Positions 36,445 through 45,109 of a DNA stretch of 64,000 nt are shown here, in pieces. Positions within the stretch are counted from its first letter, which is position 1; every line of letters starts with the position of its first letter. A program made the translations under genes and the position numbers. The stretch comes from Arsukibacterium sp. UBA3155. Lineage in GTDB: Bacteria > Pseudomonadota > Gammaproteobacteria > Enterobacterales > Alteromonadaceae. A model generated the notes under the pieces. That model made no database searches, was not told the origin of the DNA, and saw only the letters and a program-made list of their open reading frames with translations. The DNA lies in NCBI GenBank assembly GCA_002364615.1, contig DEYP01000003.1:31277-95276 (forward strand). Direction: 5' to 3'.

Positions 36445-36836
36445 TAAAAAATACTCCATGCGCCGGAGATACGGCGACGTTTTGCGGGTTGCCGGGTTAA
36501 CACCTGCAATTCGATGCTAAGCAACACCTGCTGTTGCTGGCGCAAGCTTAACCAACCCGTTTGCCAGTTGACCTGTTGCTGCCACTGACCACTGGTGGCT
36601 TCCTGCCAGCAACGCTCTGGCTGCTCTGCCAGATATAAACAAACGGTACGGGGGGTGTCACTAAACCATATCACCCGCAGTGCGGCTTCACAGCCCTGCT
36701 CCAACTTATCGGCAACACAAACTATCGGGCTGACTTGCCAGCACAGGGGTTCCGTGCAATCTTCGGCACCAACCTCGGCCTGACTGCAAAACGCCGCGCC
36801 AAGGAACAAGGTGAGTGCGCACCGTGCTAACCACAT
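36444..36836 (-). CDS. DUF3019 family exported protein
   Basis: 130 residues with a signal peptide (MWLARCALTLFLGAAFCSQA). Four or more Cys (in EDCTEPLCW, VCVADKLEQGC, TVCLYLAE, ERCW) suggest periplasmic disulfides. The beta-rich body resembles DUF3019, a family almost always found beside a MipA/OmpV gene and a two-component system in Alteromonadales (from memory). Starts one base inside the mipA stop (TGATG) and ends overlapping the regulator start, so translation is coupled along the operon. Role unknown; may be a periplasmic partner or a signal modulator for the kinase. Confidence 0.8.
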   Translation of the reverse strand: MWLARCALTLFLGAAFCSQAEVGAEDCTEPLCWQVSPIVCVADKLEQGCEAALRVIWFSDTPRTVCLYLAEQPERCWQEATSGQWQQQVNWQTGWLSLRQQQQVLLSIELQVLTRQPAKRRRISGAWSIF

Positions 36837-37708
36837 CAGAAAAACCGGTAACTCACGCCACCAAACCAGGTTGTTACATGGTCGGAGCGAACCAACGCAC
36901 TGTCAGTCATTGCATTGTCCAGCTGTAAATACCGAAGAAATATCAACACACTGAGTCGCTCTGTTAATGGTTTGTTCCAGTTTAACCGAAGTTCGGCCTG
37001 CCAGCTATCCCGGCCTTGATATTCCTGCCCCGGCGCCACTTCTAATGCCGTTAAACCATAGTAGGTGTCTATTAGCTGGGCGCTTTTCCAATGCAGCCTG
37101 GCAGCCAACTGCCAGTTGCCATAGGCGCTTTGCCAACCCCGCCTTGCCCCTATACTGGCGTACTGGCCATGATGTTGCTTACTGGCATCGGTCCAGTAGG
37201 CCAGTTGCCATAAGGTGTTATGGCGGACAGTATCTAGTTGCAGCCCGACATCAAAGGCGGTCGGTCTTTTTGAAACCTGACTGAGCGCGACTTCAGAAGG
37301 GGCCTGCCGTTCAAAAGCAATACTAAACTGAGGCATCATTACTGTACTGGCTTCAAATTGCAGCAAATTACCACTAAACCATTGCTTAAAATAGCCTTTT
37401 TCCTGATTAAACTGGCCAATAATACTGAGCTGCGTATGCTCGCTCAGCGCAATGCTGCTACCAAGCCGACCATTGTCAAAAAACCAGTATTTGCTGTAGT
37501 AATAAATTTCAGGCAAGACCACCAAATCAAGATTCTTCCCGCCATTTAATGGGTTGCTGCGTTGGCCGTAGCCCAGTGCCCAGCTTAAATACAGCTTTTG
37601 TTGTTCAATACAATCATTGCCCTGACAAGTGGGAGGGTTAGCCGAAGCCGCCATGCCGCTTAGTAACAAGCTCATTAATAACACTATTTTTAATGACGTT
37701 TTGAACAC
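36836..37708 (-). CDS. MipA/OmpV-family outer-membrane protein
   Basis: 290 residues, signal peptide ending ASA, beta-barrel pattern with C-terminal Tyr-Arg-Phe-Phe. Blocks such as DLVVLPEIYYYSKYWFFDNGRLG and a final TTWFGGVSYRFF fit MipA/OmpV. E. coli MipA scaffolds MltA with PBP1B; OmpV proteins are linked to envelope stress. First gene of the four-gene operon with DUF3019, response regulator and kinase. The 37709-37953 region shared with the divergent lacI-type gene is AT-rich and holds promoters; a direct repeat TTGCTGCAG/TTTGCTGCAG lies near 37904-37922. Confidence 0.88.
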   Translation of the reverse strand: MFKTSLKIVLLMSLLLSGMAASANPPTCQGNDCIEQQKLYLSWALGYGQRSNPLNGGKNLDLVVLPEIYYYSKYWFFDNGRLGSSIALSEHTQLSIIGQFNQEKGYFKQWFSGNLLQFEASTVMMPQFSIAFERQAPSEVALSQVSKRPTAFDVGLQLDTVRHNTLWQLAYWTDASKQHHGQYASIGARRGWQSAYGNWQLAARLHWKSAQLIDTYYGLTALEVAPGQEYQGRDSWQAELRLNWNKPLTERLSVLIFLRYLQLDNAMTDSALVRSDHVTTWFGGVSYRFF

Positions 37709-37953
37709 AAATGCTTACCTGATAAGAGTGACAAACTAGTTTAGCAAGGGGCAGGCCTGCACCGAAACAGAAATAACATAGTTTCACAAATTTACCTTAA
37801 CTGTCACATAAGTTCTGGTTAAAAACAGATACCGACGCCGAAATTGAATCTGCTAACAAATCCATCTATGATGAGCCGACTATAACGATAATGCGCTGAT
37901 CAGATTGCTGCAGTTTGCTGCAGGGCTGTACCGCTGGATAAGCAGAGCACAAG

Positions 37954-38979
37954 ATGAAAGACAAAGCGACATCCTTTGATATTGCCTATCTGGCCGGGGT
38001 ATCTCAATCCACGGTGTCACGGGCACTGCGCGACAGCCCGCAAGTAAACAAAGAAACCCGGGAACGGGTGCATGCCATTGCTAAACAGCTGAATTACAAA
38101 GTGGATAAAAACGCCAGTAATTTACGCAAGCAGCGCAGCAGCACCCTGGCCTTGTTGTTGTTTGAAGACCCTACCTCTGACGAGTCATTAATTAACCCTT
38201 TCTTTCTGTCGATGCTCGGTAGTATTACCCGCGCCTGCGCTAAGCGCGGTCAGGATTTGTTGGTTTCTTTTCAGCAGCTTAGTGATGACTGGCATGCCGA
38301 CTATGAAGACAGCAACAAAGCCGATGGTATTATTCTGCTAGGATATGGCGACTACGTCGATTACGAGGAAAAACTGGAAAAACTGCTGGCACAGGAAACC
38401 CATTTCGTTTGTTGGGGGGCAGAGGTGCATGGCCATCCCGAGTTTACCATCCGCAGTAATAACCGGGAAGGCGGCAGGCTGGCAGGTGAACACTTGCTGG
38501 CAAATGGCTATAAAAACTTTGCCTTTGTCGGCAATGCTTCAGAACACAGCCCTGAGTTTTTTGAGCGATATCAAGGCTTTACTGACGCACTGCATGTGGC
38601 TGGCATTTTGCCAGCAGACATTACCCAGTGTGATGCAATTTCCACAGAAAACGCTGGTGACCATGCCATCCGCCATATAATGCAGCAGGGCAAAGCTGTC
38701 GATGCGGTATTTTGCGCCAGCGACATTATTGCCATTGGAGTCATGCGGGCCTTGCATCAGCTGGGTCATAAAATTCCGGCCGACATCGCGGTAATGGGCT
38801 TCGACGATATTCCGGTAGCGTCGTTTGCTACCCCGGCACTTAGCACCATTCAGCAGGACACCTCACTGGCCGGTGAAATGCTGGTCGACAATGTACTGCG
38901 ACTTATTAACAACCAGGCTATTGTCAGCACCCATATCCAGCCAAAACTCATTATCCGCCAATCCTGTGGTAGCCGCTGA
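37954..38979 (+). CDS. LacI-family transcription regulator, probable maltodextrin regulator
   Basis: 341 residues. N-terminal helix-turn-helix SFDIAYLAGVSQSTVSRALRD (split: FDIAYLAGVSQ then STVSRALRDSP), hinge with NYKVDKNASNLRKQRS, and a periplasmic-binding-protein-type effector domain (GIILLGYGDYVD, VGNASEHSPEFFERYQGF, VMGFDDIPVASFATPALSTI). Adjacent to a GH13 amylase and a sugar carrier, so it most likely binds maltose or a related sugar and controls them. The palindrome TGNATACGTATGCA found in front of those genes and of the GH13-GH31 operon is the best candidate operator. Effector and operator assignment are inferences. Confidence 0.85.
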   Translation: MKDKATSFDIAYLAGVSQSTVSRALRDSPQVNKETRERVHAIAKQLNYKVDKNASNLRKQRSSTLALLLFEDPTSDESLINPFFLSMLGSITRACAKRGQDLLVSFQQLSDDWHADYEDSNKADGIILLGYGDYVDYEEKLEKLLAQETHFVCWGAEVHGHPEFTIRSNNREGGRLAGEHLLANGYKNFAFVGNASEHSPEFFERYQGFTDALHVAGILPADITQCDAISTENAGDHAIRHIMQQGKAVDAVFCASDIIAIGVMRALHQLGHKIPADIAVMGFDDIPVASFATPALSTIQQDTSLAGEMLVDNVLRLINNQAIVSTHIQPKLIIRQSCGSR

Positions 38980-39035
38980 AACGGCTACCACAGCCTGCAC
39001 ATTCTTACTCTGCAACCGAATTGCCCGGTGACTTT

Positions 39036-40742
39036 TTAGCGACTTTGCAGCACCAACAGGCCATAAGCCGCTAAGCTGTCGCCATCAGTGTCAAACGCCC
39101 AGCTGGCACTAAGACCACTGCGGCTAATGGCACTGATATCCTGAGCACTGTCGGTTAAATTCAGCACAAACAGGGTTTTACCGCCGTTCAGCTCGCGGGT
39201 TATTTGCACTACGCCATTTTCCAGCTGGCTGACGTCATAACTGCCGTCGGTGCCAAGTTCCGGACGCTGCTTTTTTTGAGCAATTAAAAATTTATACAAC
39301 TGCCATACCGAATCCGCCTCAGCTTGCTGGGCAGCCACGCTGCGATCGGCTGCGGCCAGTTGCTGGGTTAGAAAATCCGGCCACCAGTCAGGGAAGCCAT
39401 CACCAAACAATTCCAGTTGCTCGACCCAGCTGTTGTCACTTTGGGTAAATCCCGCCTGTTTACTGTTGTCCCATAGCATCGGAGCCCGTTTAAACACATC
39501 GTGGCCGCTTCGATCCTGCGTTAAGCCAATTTCCTCACCATAGTAAATGTAAGGCGTACCCGGTGAGCTAAACAACATGGCCGCAGCCAGCTTGGCTTTG
39601 CTATCGTGCTGTTTTAACTGAAAGGCTACCCGCTCCTGATCATGGTTGGTTAAAAACGGCGCGAAGAAATTAAGTGGCGCCACTGAGTCTGCCCGTTGTT
39701 GCACATTCTGGCTAAGCACTGCCGCATCAGCGACCTGCTGCTGATTGGACTGCATGGTACCAAACTGTGCTTCGCCTGCCGTATTTTGCTGCAACAAGCC
39801 GAGAATTTTGTAGCCCACTTCAAAGTCAAAGCCCTGATCCAGCCCCTGACCCTCACCGAAATAGCGGGCTGCTACCGGAATATCCACCCAGGCCTCACCC
39901 ACTAAGTAGGCCTCTGGGTTGACGCTTTTTACAAACTGATTAAAGGTTTGCCAGTAAGCAATAGTCTCAGCAGTATCAGCCTGGGTATCCGGGCCACCTT
40001 CCATTGCAAAACGCACCGCGTCTAACCGAAAGCCGGCCACCCCTTTATCCAGCCAGAACTTGGCCATTTTTTCCATTTCTGCAACCACATCCGGGTGACG
40101 TAAATTCACATCCGGCTGGCTGGCACCAAAGGCGGCATAATAATATTGCTGGCGGGTTTCGTTCCAGTGCCATACCGCATCGGGTTTATCGTTGTCGCTC
40201 CAGGCGTGGCCCCAGCCACTGCCCGCTGCAGGCATATCGTCACGCCACATAAAATAGTCTTTATACGGTGCCTCGCCAGCCGCCGAGCGGACAAACCATT
40301 CGTGCTCGCTGGAAATATGGTTAATTACCAAATCCAGAATAACTTTCATGCCGTTCGCATCAGCGGCCTGAACAAAGGCCTCAAACTCGGCCATGCTGCC
40401 ATAGTCACTCTCTACCTGATAAAACTGCGTAAAATCATAACCATGATAAGACGGCGCTTCAAACATTGGTGTTAACCACAACGCATTAATGCCCAGCTCC
40501 TGCAAGTACGGCAGTTTGGCCGTCATACCATTAAAATCACCATGGCCATCGCCATTGGTATCGTAAAAACTACGGGGCCAGATTTGATAAAATATGGCAT
40601 CGTCCCACCAGGCGTTTTGCTGTGTTTCGCTGGCCTGACTTGGCGCTGCCGGTTGCGGCACATTGCTATGCTCTGACGGCGCCGGCTGGCAGCCACTTAA
40701 TAGTAGCGCCAGGGCCAGCGAACTTAACGTAAAGGCTTTCAT
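39036..40742 (-). CDS. GH13 alpha-amylase-type lipoprotein
   Basis: 568 residues. Lipobox LSGC gives lipidated Cys18, then a Ser/Pro/Gln-rich linker. GH13 catalytic domain: QIWPRSFYDTNGDGHGDFNG (split 53-72, with an EF-type Ca site), DLVINH at 137-142, nucleophile Asp241 in GFRLDAVR, acid/base Glu283 in VGEAW, and NHD at 366-368 in FLTNHDQER. The DTNGDGHGD motif and length fit oligosaccharide-acting members (oligo-1,6-glucosidase or neopullulanase-like). Lipid anchoring suggests action at the outer or inner membrane facing outward or periplasm. Divergent from the sugar carrier across a region with the shared operator. Confidence 0.92.
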   Translation of the reverse strand: MKAFTLSSLALALLLSGCQPAPSEHSNVPQPAAPSQASETQQNAWWDDAIFYQIWPRSFYDTNGDGHGDFNGMTAKLPYLQELGINALWLTPMFEAPSYHGYDFTQFYQVESDYGSMAEFEAFVQAADANGMKVILDLVINHISSEHEWFVRSAAGEAPYKDYFMWRDDMPAAGSGWGHAWSDNDKPDAVWHWNETRQQYYYAAFGASQPDVNLRHPDVVAEMEKMAKFWLDKGVAGFRLDAVRFAMEGGPDTQADTAETIAYWQTFNQFVKSVNPEAYLVGEAWVDIPVAARYFGEGQGLDQGFDFEVGYKILGLLQQNTAGEAQFGTMQSNQQQVADAAVLSQNVQQRADSVAPLNFFAPFLTNHDQERVAFQLKQHDSKAKLAAAMLFSSPGTPYIYYGEEIGLTQDRSGHDVFKRAPMLWDNSKQAGFTQSDNSWVEQLELFGDGFPDWWPDFLTQQLAAADRSVAAQQAEADSVWQLYKFLIAQKKQRPELGTDGSYDVSQLENGVVQITRELNGGKTLFVLNLTDSAQDISAISRSGLSASWAFDTDGDSLAAYGLLVLQSR

Positions 40743-40882
40743 TGCATCCCCATTTTCTATTTAAACGCCGGTTGGCGGTTATCCGGTTGTCTGTTGCATC
40801 ATAGCGTAGCAAAAAGCTACTGCTGTTCGCGCTAAAGTGTGCTATTGCTTGGTAATAGCGCCAAAATAGTGCAACAACAAGA

Positions 40883-40896
40883 TGAATACGTATGCA
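40883..40896. promoter_or_regulatory. candidate LacI-family operator between GH13 gene and sugar carrier
   Basis: TGAATACGTATGCA, a near-perfect 14-base palindrome, 141 bases upstream of the GH13 start and 87 upstream of the carrier start. It differs at one position from TGCATACGTATGCA at 55097-55122. Probably the binding site of the adjacent LacI protein. Confidence 0.65.
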
Positions 40897-40982
40897 CCCT
40901 TTTGCGCCAAATAGCGGCTTTCGTGTAGTTTAAGCTGACTCATGTTGTAGCTAACGATAATAACAACCTCCGGGGACGTGAA

Positions 40983-42449
40983 ATGAAACAACCTAAGCTC
41001 TCTTTCTGGCAGATCTGGAACCTCAGTTTCGGCTTTCTTGGGGTGCAAATTGGCTTTGCCCTGCAAAACGGTAACGTCAGCCGTATCCTGTCAGATTTAG
41101 GTGCGGATCTGTCGTCCCTGTCATTATTCTGGCTGGCAGCCCCTATTATGGGGCTGTTAGTACAACCCATTGTTGGTGCCGCATCTGATCGCACCTGGAA
41201 TAAAATGGGCCGCCGCTTACCCTTCATGTTTGGTGGCGCGGTTATTGCTGCCGGCGCCATGATGTTATTGCCAAATGCCTCTATGGTGGTGGCGTTTATT
41301 CCGCCAATGCTGTTTGGTTTAGTGATTTTTGCTATTAAAGATGCCGCCTTTAACGTTACCTTTCAGCCATTCCGTTCTCTGGTATCCGATATGGTGCCGC
41401 CAGAGCAACGTAATCTGGGTTATTCGGTGCAAACGCTGCTGATCAACATTGGTGCAGTATTTGGCTCTATTTTGCCCTTTGTGCTAACCAACGTAGTCGG
41501 CCTGGATAACGCCTCCCGCGCTGGTGAAGTGGCACCATCAGTTATCTGGGCGTTTTATATTGGCGCTACAGTGCTACTAGGCAGTGTCTTGTGGACAGTA
41601 TTTCGTACCAAAGAATACCCGCCAGAGCAATATTACGCATACAAAGGGCTGGATTCAGAAGCGCAGGCTTTGGCAGAACAGGTGCGCAAGTCGCGCAGTC
41701 TGGGCGAGAAACTGGCCGATTTCTGGCAAACCATGAAAAGCATGCCGCGCATAATGAAACAGTTGGCCGTGGTGCAATTTTTCTCCTGGTTTGCGTTGTT
41801 TATTATGTGGACCTATTTTCCGGCGGCTATTGCCCAAAATGCCTGGGGGGTCGGGGTAGAATGGTACGATGGCGCTTATATTGCCCAGATGGGCGGCGTA
41901 CCGGCGAATATCGCTGCCGCTAAAGGTGCCGCCGGTGACTGGGTCGGTATTTTGTATGCTGGTTACTCTTTATTTGCCGTAATATTCTCACTAATGATGG
42001 CCAAATTAGCCAACCTGTTTGGTCGTAAGTTTGTTTACTCAGCATCACTGCTGGCAGGCGGCCTGGGCTACTTAAGCTTTGTGCTGTTTACTGACCCCAC
42101 CATGACCCACGTCAACCTGCTAATCACTCAGGTCGAAATCCCTAAAGGGGCACTGGGCCTGATGATCCCAATGATAGGCGTCGGTATTGCCTGGGCCGCT
42201 ATTCTGGCCATGCCTTATGCGATATTGGCCGGCGCGCTGCCAGCCAATAAAACCGGGGTGTATATGGGTATATTCAACTTTACCATCGCCGCGCCGCAAA
42301 TTATCTCCGGTTTAATTGCCGGCTGGATTTTAGGTTCGATATTTGAGAATCAGGCGGTTTATATTGTAATGCTGGCCGGCGGCGCTATGGTGCTTGGTGC
42401 ATTATCTGTGTGGCTGGTAAAAGAGCAGGAAGTGACCGAGGCAGCCTGA
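40983..42449 (+). CDS. SLC45/MalT-type sugar MFS transporter
   Basis: 488 residues, 12 membrane helices. Motif A variant DRTWNKMGRRLPFMFGG lies between helices 2 and 3. The blocks FWQIWNLSFGFLGVQIGFAL and LLVQPIVGAASDR fit the maltose/sucrose MFS carriers seen with alpha-glucosidase genes in Caulobacter and Alteromonadales (from memory). It would import maltose or maltodextrins across the inner membrane. ATG with CCGGGGA upstream. The gene is followed by a strong symmetric terminator that reaches into the next, opposite-strand gene. Confidence 0.9.
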   Translation: MKQPKLSFWQIWNLSFGFLGVQIGFALQNGNVSRILSDLGADLSSLSLFWLAAPIMGLLVQPIVGAASDRTWNKMGRRLPFMFGGAVIAAGAMMLLPNASMVVAFIPPMLFGLVIFAIKDAAFNVTFQPFRSLVSDMVPPEQRNLGYSVQTLLINIGAVFGSILPFVLTNVVGLDNASRAGEVAPSVIWAFYIGATVLLGSVLWTVFRTKEYPPEQYYAYKGLDSEAQALAEQVRKSRSLGEKLADFWQTMKSMPRIMKQLAVVQFFSWFALFIMWTYFPAAIAQNAWGVGVEWYDGAYIAQMGGVPANIAAAKGAAGDWVGILYAGYSLFAVIFSLMMAKLANLFGRKFVYSASLLAGGLGYLSFVLFTDPTMTHVNLLITQVEIPKGALGLMIPMIGVGIAWAAILAMPYAILAGALPANKTGVYMGIFNFTIAAPQIISGLIAGWILGSIFENQAVYIVMLAGGAMVLGALSVWLVKEQEVTEAA

Positions 42450-42466
42450 CACTTATGATTTAATAA

Positions 42467-42496
42467 AAAATAAGGCACTTTAAAGTGCCTTATTTT
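42467..42496. terminator. symmetric bidirectional terminator
   Basis: A 30-base perfect palindrome: AAAATAAGGCACTTT then its complement, with A and T tracts at both ends. It sits 18 bases past the carrier stop and covers the last codons and stop of the small lipoprotein gene on the other strand. Confidence 0.88.
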
Positions 42497-42698
42497 CTAT
42501 AACCTGCTTGCGTTGTCGCTCGTACTCTTCATAACTTTGCGCCATGTCACGCATACAATCGTCATATTGTGTCACCGGCAAGCGCCTGCATTCCTGCTTC
42601 TTGTTAAGTTGTAGGTTCTGGTATACCGCTTTATTACTGCAGCCGGAAACGGTAATTACACCCACCGCCAATGCTATTAGAAAAAATTTTGTTTTCAT
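42480..42698 (-). CDS. small lipoprotein
   Basis: 72 residues. Signal peptide with lipobox VSGC (Cys20), mature part of about 52 residues with two more Cys (QECRRL, DDCMRD) likely forming a disulfide, and a charged helical tail YEEYERQRKQ. No family name recognised; small lipoproteins like this are common in Alteromonadales. Its 3' end lies inside the shared terminator. ATG with TAACTATGAGGCGTT upstream. Confidence 0.78.
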   Translation of the reverse strand: MKTKFFLIALAVGVITVSGCSNKAVYQNLQLNKKQECRRLPVTQYDDCMRDMAQSYEEYERQRKQVIENKAL

Positions 42699-42722
42699 AA
42701 CGCCTCATAGTTACAGCTGAAC

Positions 42723-43094
42723 TCAGCGATGCTGGTCTAACATAATCTGGTTGCCATCCGGGTCTTCCAGTACAATATGAGCGGGACCAGAGCTCGCCTC
42801 ATCAGCCGCTTTAATCAGCGTTATCCCTTGCGCCTGCAACTGGCTTTGGATCTTTCTAACGTCAGTAAATTCATCCATGTTCTGCGCGTTTTGATCCCAG
42901 CCCGGATTAAAGGTAAGAATATTTTTATCGAACATTCCCTGAAATAAACCAATTACCGTGCTGCCATTTTTTAAAATAAGCCAGCCCTGCGCTTGATCGC
43001 CGCCCATGGTGGTAAAGCCCAGTTTTTCATAAAAAGTTTTTGACGCGGCAATATCTTTTACCGCTAAACTTACTGAAAATGCACCTAATTCCAT
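42723..43094 (-). CDS. VOC-superfamily (glyoxalase-like) protein
   Basis: About 123 residues. Three ATG codons in a row begin the gene; the third (43094) has the best spacing to AAGGA, the first is at 43100. Single VOC domain: [39 protein letters not shown], and [14 protein letters not shown], which contains the usual final metal-site Glu/Asp block. Likely a metal-binding lyase, dioxygenase or resistance protein of unknown substrate. Last gene of the ArsR-SRPBCC-DUF5655-VOC operon (24-base gap to its neighbour), which points to a stress or detoxification role. Confidence 0.82.
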   Translation of the reverse strand: MELGAFSVSLAVKDIAASKTFYEKLGFTTMGGDQAQGWLILKNGSTVIGLFQGMFDKNILTFNPGWDQNAQNMDEFTDVRKIQSQLQAQGITLIKAADEASSGPAHIVLEDPDGNQIMLDQHR

Positions 43095-43124
43095 CATCAT
43101 ATCCTTGCCGATTTTTCAATCAGT

Positions 43125-43691
43125 TTAGCTGTGGTTATAGGCTTCTGCCAGCCAATGCTTAACGGTGTCATCAATATCTGCTGCACTGGCTAAGCGGATA
43201 CGGTGGCTGCACATTGCGCTAAAGCTGCCCGACGCCTCCAGAATACCGTCAGGTTCCACGCCCTTTAAATTCAGGCCCAAATCCAGTCGGGTTGCGGTTG
43301 ACGGTTGAATTAACGCAAATTGTTTATTGCGCCGCACACTGACATAGGCTTTTTTCGGGCTAAGCTCAACATCACTGCCCAGACTATTGATATAACCGAC
43401 CAGTTCGTCATATAACGGCTTTAATGCTGATTTAGCACCGCTGTATTGTGCTGCCAGTAAGTCATCAGCAGCGGGTTCACCGCCTGCTGCAGCTTGTTTG
43501 GCGCAATGCGCTATCAGGTTAGCATTGCCATGGCCAAGCGCAAATTCACTTTTCAGCCAGTTTACCAGTTCACTGTGTTTAGCAAAGTTTTTGCTATTAG
43601 CCAGAGTCAGCCACTCGGCCTGGCTTTTGCCACTGCTTTGTTCCAGGTTTCGCCACTGGCTTGCCGCGGCATCTTTTGGATCAATACTCAT
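43125..43691 (-). CDS. DUF4287/DUF5655 domain protein
   Basis: 188 residues. Residues 10-70 fit DUF4287 (SGKSQAEWLTLANSKNFAKH, LKSEFALGHGNANLIAH); residues 95-187 fit DUF5655 (PKKAYVSVRRNKQFALIQPS, RLDLGLNLKG, RIRLASAADIDDTVKHWL). Cytoplasmic, unknown function; commonly linked to SRPBCC and ArsR-type genes. Third gene in the ArsR operon, 15 bases after the SRPBCC gene. Confidence 0.8.
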   Translation of the reverse strand: MSIDPKDAAASQWRNLEQSSGKSQAEWLTLANSKNFAKHSELVNWLKSEFALGHGNANLIAHCAKQAAAGGEPAADDLLAAQYSGAKSALKPLYDELVGYINSLGSDVELSPKKAYVSVRRNKQFALIQPSTATRLDLGLNLKGVEPDGILEASGSFSAMCSHRIRLASAADIDDTVKHWLAEAYNHS

Positions 43692-43706
43692 AGTGCTGCT
43701 CCTTGC

Positions 43707-44219
43707 TTATAGTGGCCAGTGCTCGCTGCGGGTCCGCTTGGGCAGAATAAAACCCATTTTACTGAACATCGCATACATAATCCGAATGCCAAGGGTAGGC
43801 TTACCAGTTTCAACCACGGCTTTTAATGTATTCAGGATCATCTTACTGCCACTGGTCATTTCTTTGGCCGTGCGGCTGCCTACCGGCAAGTTATCAACAA
43901 TTAAACTGACTTCTACACCCTGCTCCAGCTGCACGAGCTGGTAACTTACGGTGCATTCGGGGTCATCGTATTGCGTAAACCGGAAAGTATGGACAAAGCG
44001 GTGCGGCGGCTCAAACTCGACAACTTTACCAATTACCAGCACATTGCGACCTTCGCCGGTGCGCATTTGCAGGGTGGCACCCGGTATTAAAGCCTGCGTA
44101 TGCAGCCAGGCATTATACACAGCGGCCTGAGGCTCATCACTTTTGGTTAGCTCACGCCAAATAGCTTCCAGCGTGCCGTTAATCACTATTTTTGATACCA
44201 GCCGGGTTGTCTCAGTCAT
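43707..44219 (-). CDS. SRPBCC (AHSA1-type) domain protein
   Basis: 170 residues. START-like fold: RLVSKIVINGTLEAIWRELT at the start, GATLQMRTGEGRNVLVIGKVVEFEPPHRFVHTFRF in the middle (the strand pattern of AHSA1 proteins; quoted in two parts across residues 47-80), and a C-terminal helix GSRTAKEMTSGSKMILNTLKAVV. Such proteins bind hydrophobic ligands. The ATG overlaps the ArsR stop as ATGA, so the two are translationally coupled, a frequent pairing in bacteria. Confidence 0.82.
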   Translation of the reverse strand: MTETTRLVSKIVINGTLEAIWRELTKSDEPQAAVYNAWLHTQALIPGATLQMRTGEGRNVLVIGKVVEFEPPHRFVHTFRFTQYDDPECTVSYQLVQLEQGVEVSLIVDNLPVGSRTAKEMTSGSKMILNTLKAVVETGKPTLGIRIMYAMFSKMGFILPKRTRSEHWPL

Positions 44220-44578
44220 ACCTTTTCCTTTTTTCTGACCTTTGTTGTATCTGCTGAGTTGCTCTCAACGGCATATTTCAGGCGAGTTAGCTGACCAGCC
44301 CAAAAGTCACGATATTGATCACTCCAGCGTTCATGAATCAGCTGCAGCGGCACTGAATTTAAGTATAACGGCCGCTCGCGACCCCGCTTTTCGGCAATAA
44401 CCAAATTTGCGTCGAGCAGCACCTGCAAATGTTTCATCAGGCCAATACGGCTGATGTCGAATTCACTAAGTAACTGGCTAAGCGTACAACCGGGACGGGC
44501 CGCGACTAAATCCATCAATTGCCGGCGGCTGCTGTTGGCAAGCGCCAGAAACACCCTATCAAGTTGTTGATCATTCAT
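44216..44578 (-). CDS. ArsR-family winged-helix regulator
   Basis: 120 residues. Winged-helix fold with MNDQQLDRVFLALANSSRRQ at the start, recognition region CTLSQLLSEFDISRIGLMKHL, and wing LVIAEKRGRERPLYLN. No metal-binding CxC motif is visible, so it is probably not an arsenic sensor. It begins a four-gene operon with SRPBCC, DUF5655 and VOC genes and likely represses that operon; the SRPBCC partner may bind the signal. The gap 44579-44686 should hold the promoter. Confidence 0.87.
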   Translation of the reverse strand: MNDQQLDRVFLALANSSRRQLMDLVAARPGCTLSQLLSEFDISRIGLMKHLQVLLDANLVIAEKRGRERPLYLNSVPLQLIHERWSDQYRDFWAGQLTRLKYAVESNSADTTKVRKKEKV

Positions 44579-44686
44579 GGCACCCCCAATAAGTAACCTA
44601 ATGGTTACCTATTAAGTTAAAACTGTCAAGTACGACCAGTACCGGCAGCTAACTGCCCTTTGGGGAGTAAACGTAAGAGAAGGAAG

Positions 44687-44968
44687 TTACAAAAGCGTCA
44701 CGCCGGGTATTTCGGTTACCGTTCTGGCATCCGCCCGATCAATAATTCTAATCAGGACTGATTGAATTGCTTCATCTTCGCGAACATCCTGCTTGCTAAC
44801 AAAGCGTTGCTCTTGTGCAGCGGCACCGGCTTCCATCACAAAGCCGATCACCACTTCCGTAGCGCAATCAGCACTGGCACCAAAATACGCTAAGGTTATT
44901 TGCGGATAGCCGTCGAAGCCTTTGTTAATTTGTTTTGCGATGCGTTTCTTTGCTTTATCCAGGTTCAT
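44687..44968 (-). CDS. small protein of unknown function
   Basis: 93 residues, no signal peptide, starts MNLDKAKKRIAKQINKGF. One Cys. Mixed alpha/beta composition (ITLAYFGASADCATEVVIGF, SVLIRIIDRADARTVTEIPG). I do not recognise a family. Read as a real gene because of its codon use, length and a plausible start; it lies alone, upstream of the thrE-type gene with a 141-base interval. Confidence 0.55.
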   Translation of the reverse strand: MNLDKAKKRIAKQINKGFDGYPQITLAYFGASADCATEVVIGFVMEAGAAAQEQRFVSKQDVREDEAIQSVLIRIIDRADARTVTEIPGVTLL

Positions 44969-45109
44969 ACTAAAGCCTTGCCGTGAGTTTGCGATGGTGG
45001 GATATCAAAAAACTATAACACCAAACCATCACAAGTTAGCGGTAAGCTTTTCGGCTTTTTTATATTAAGTCGGTCAACTACAAACTATTCAGTATAGTGC
45101 TACAACGTG

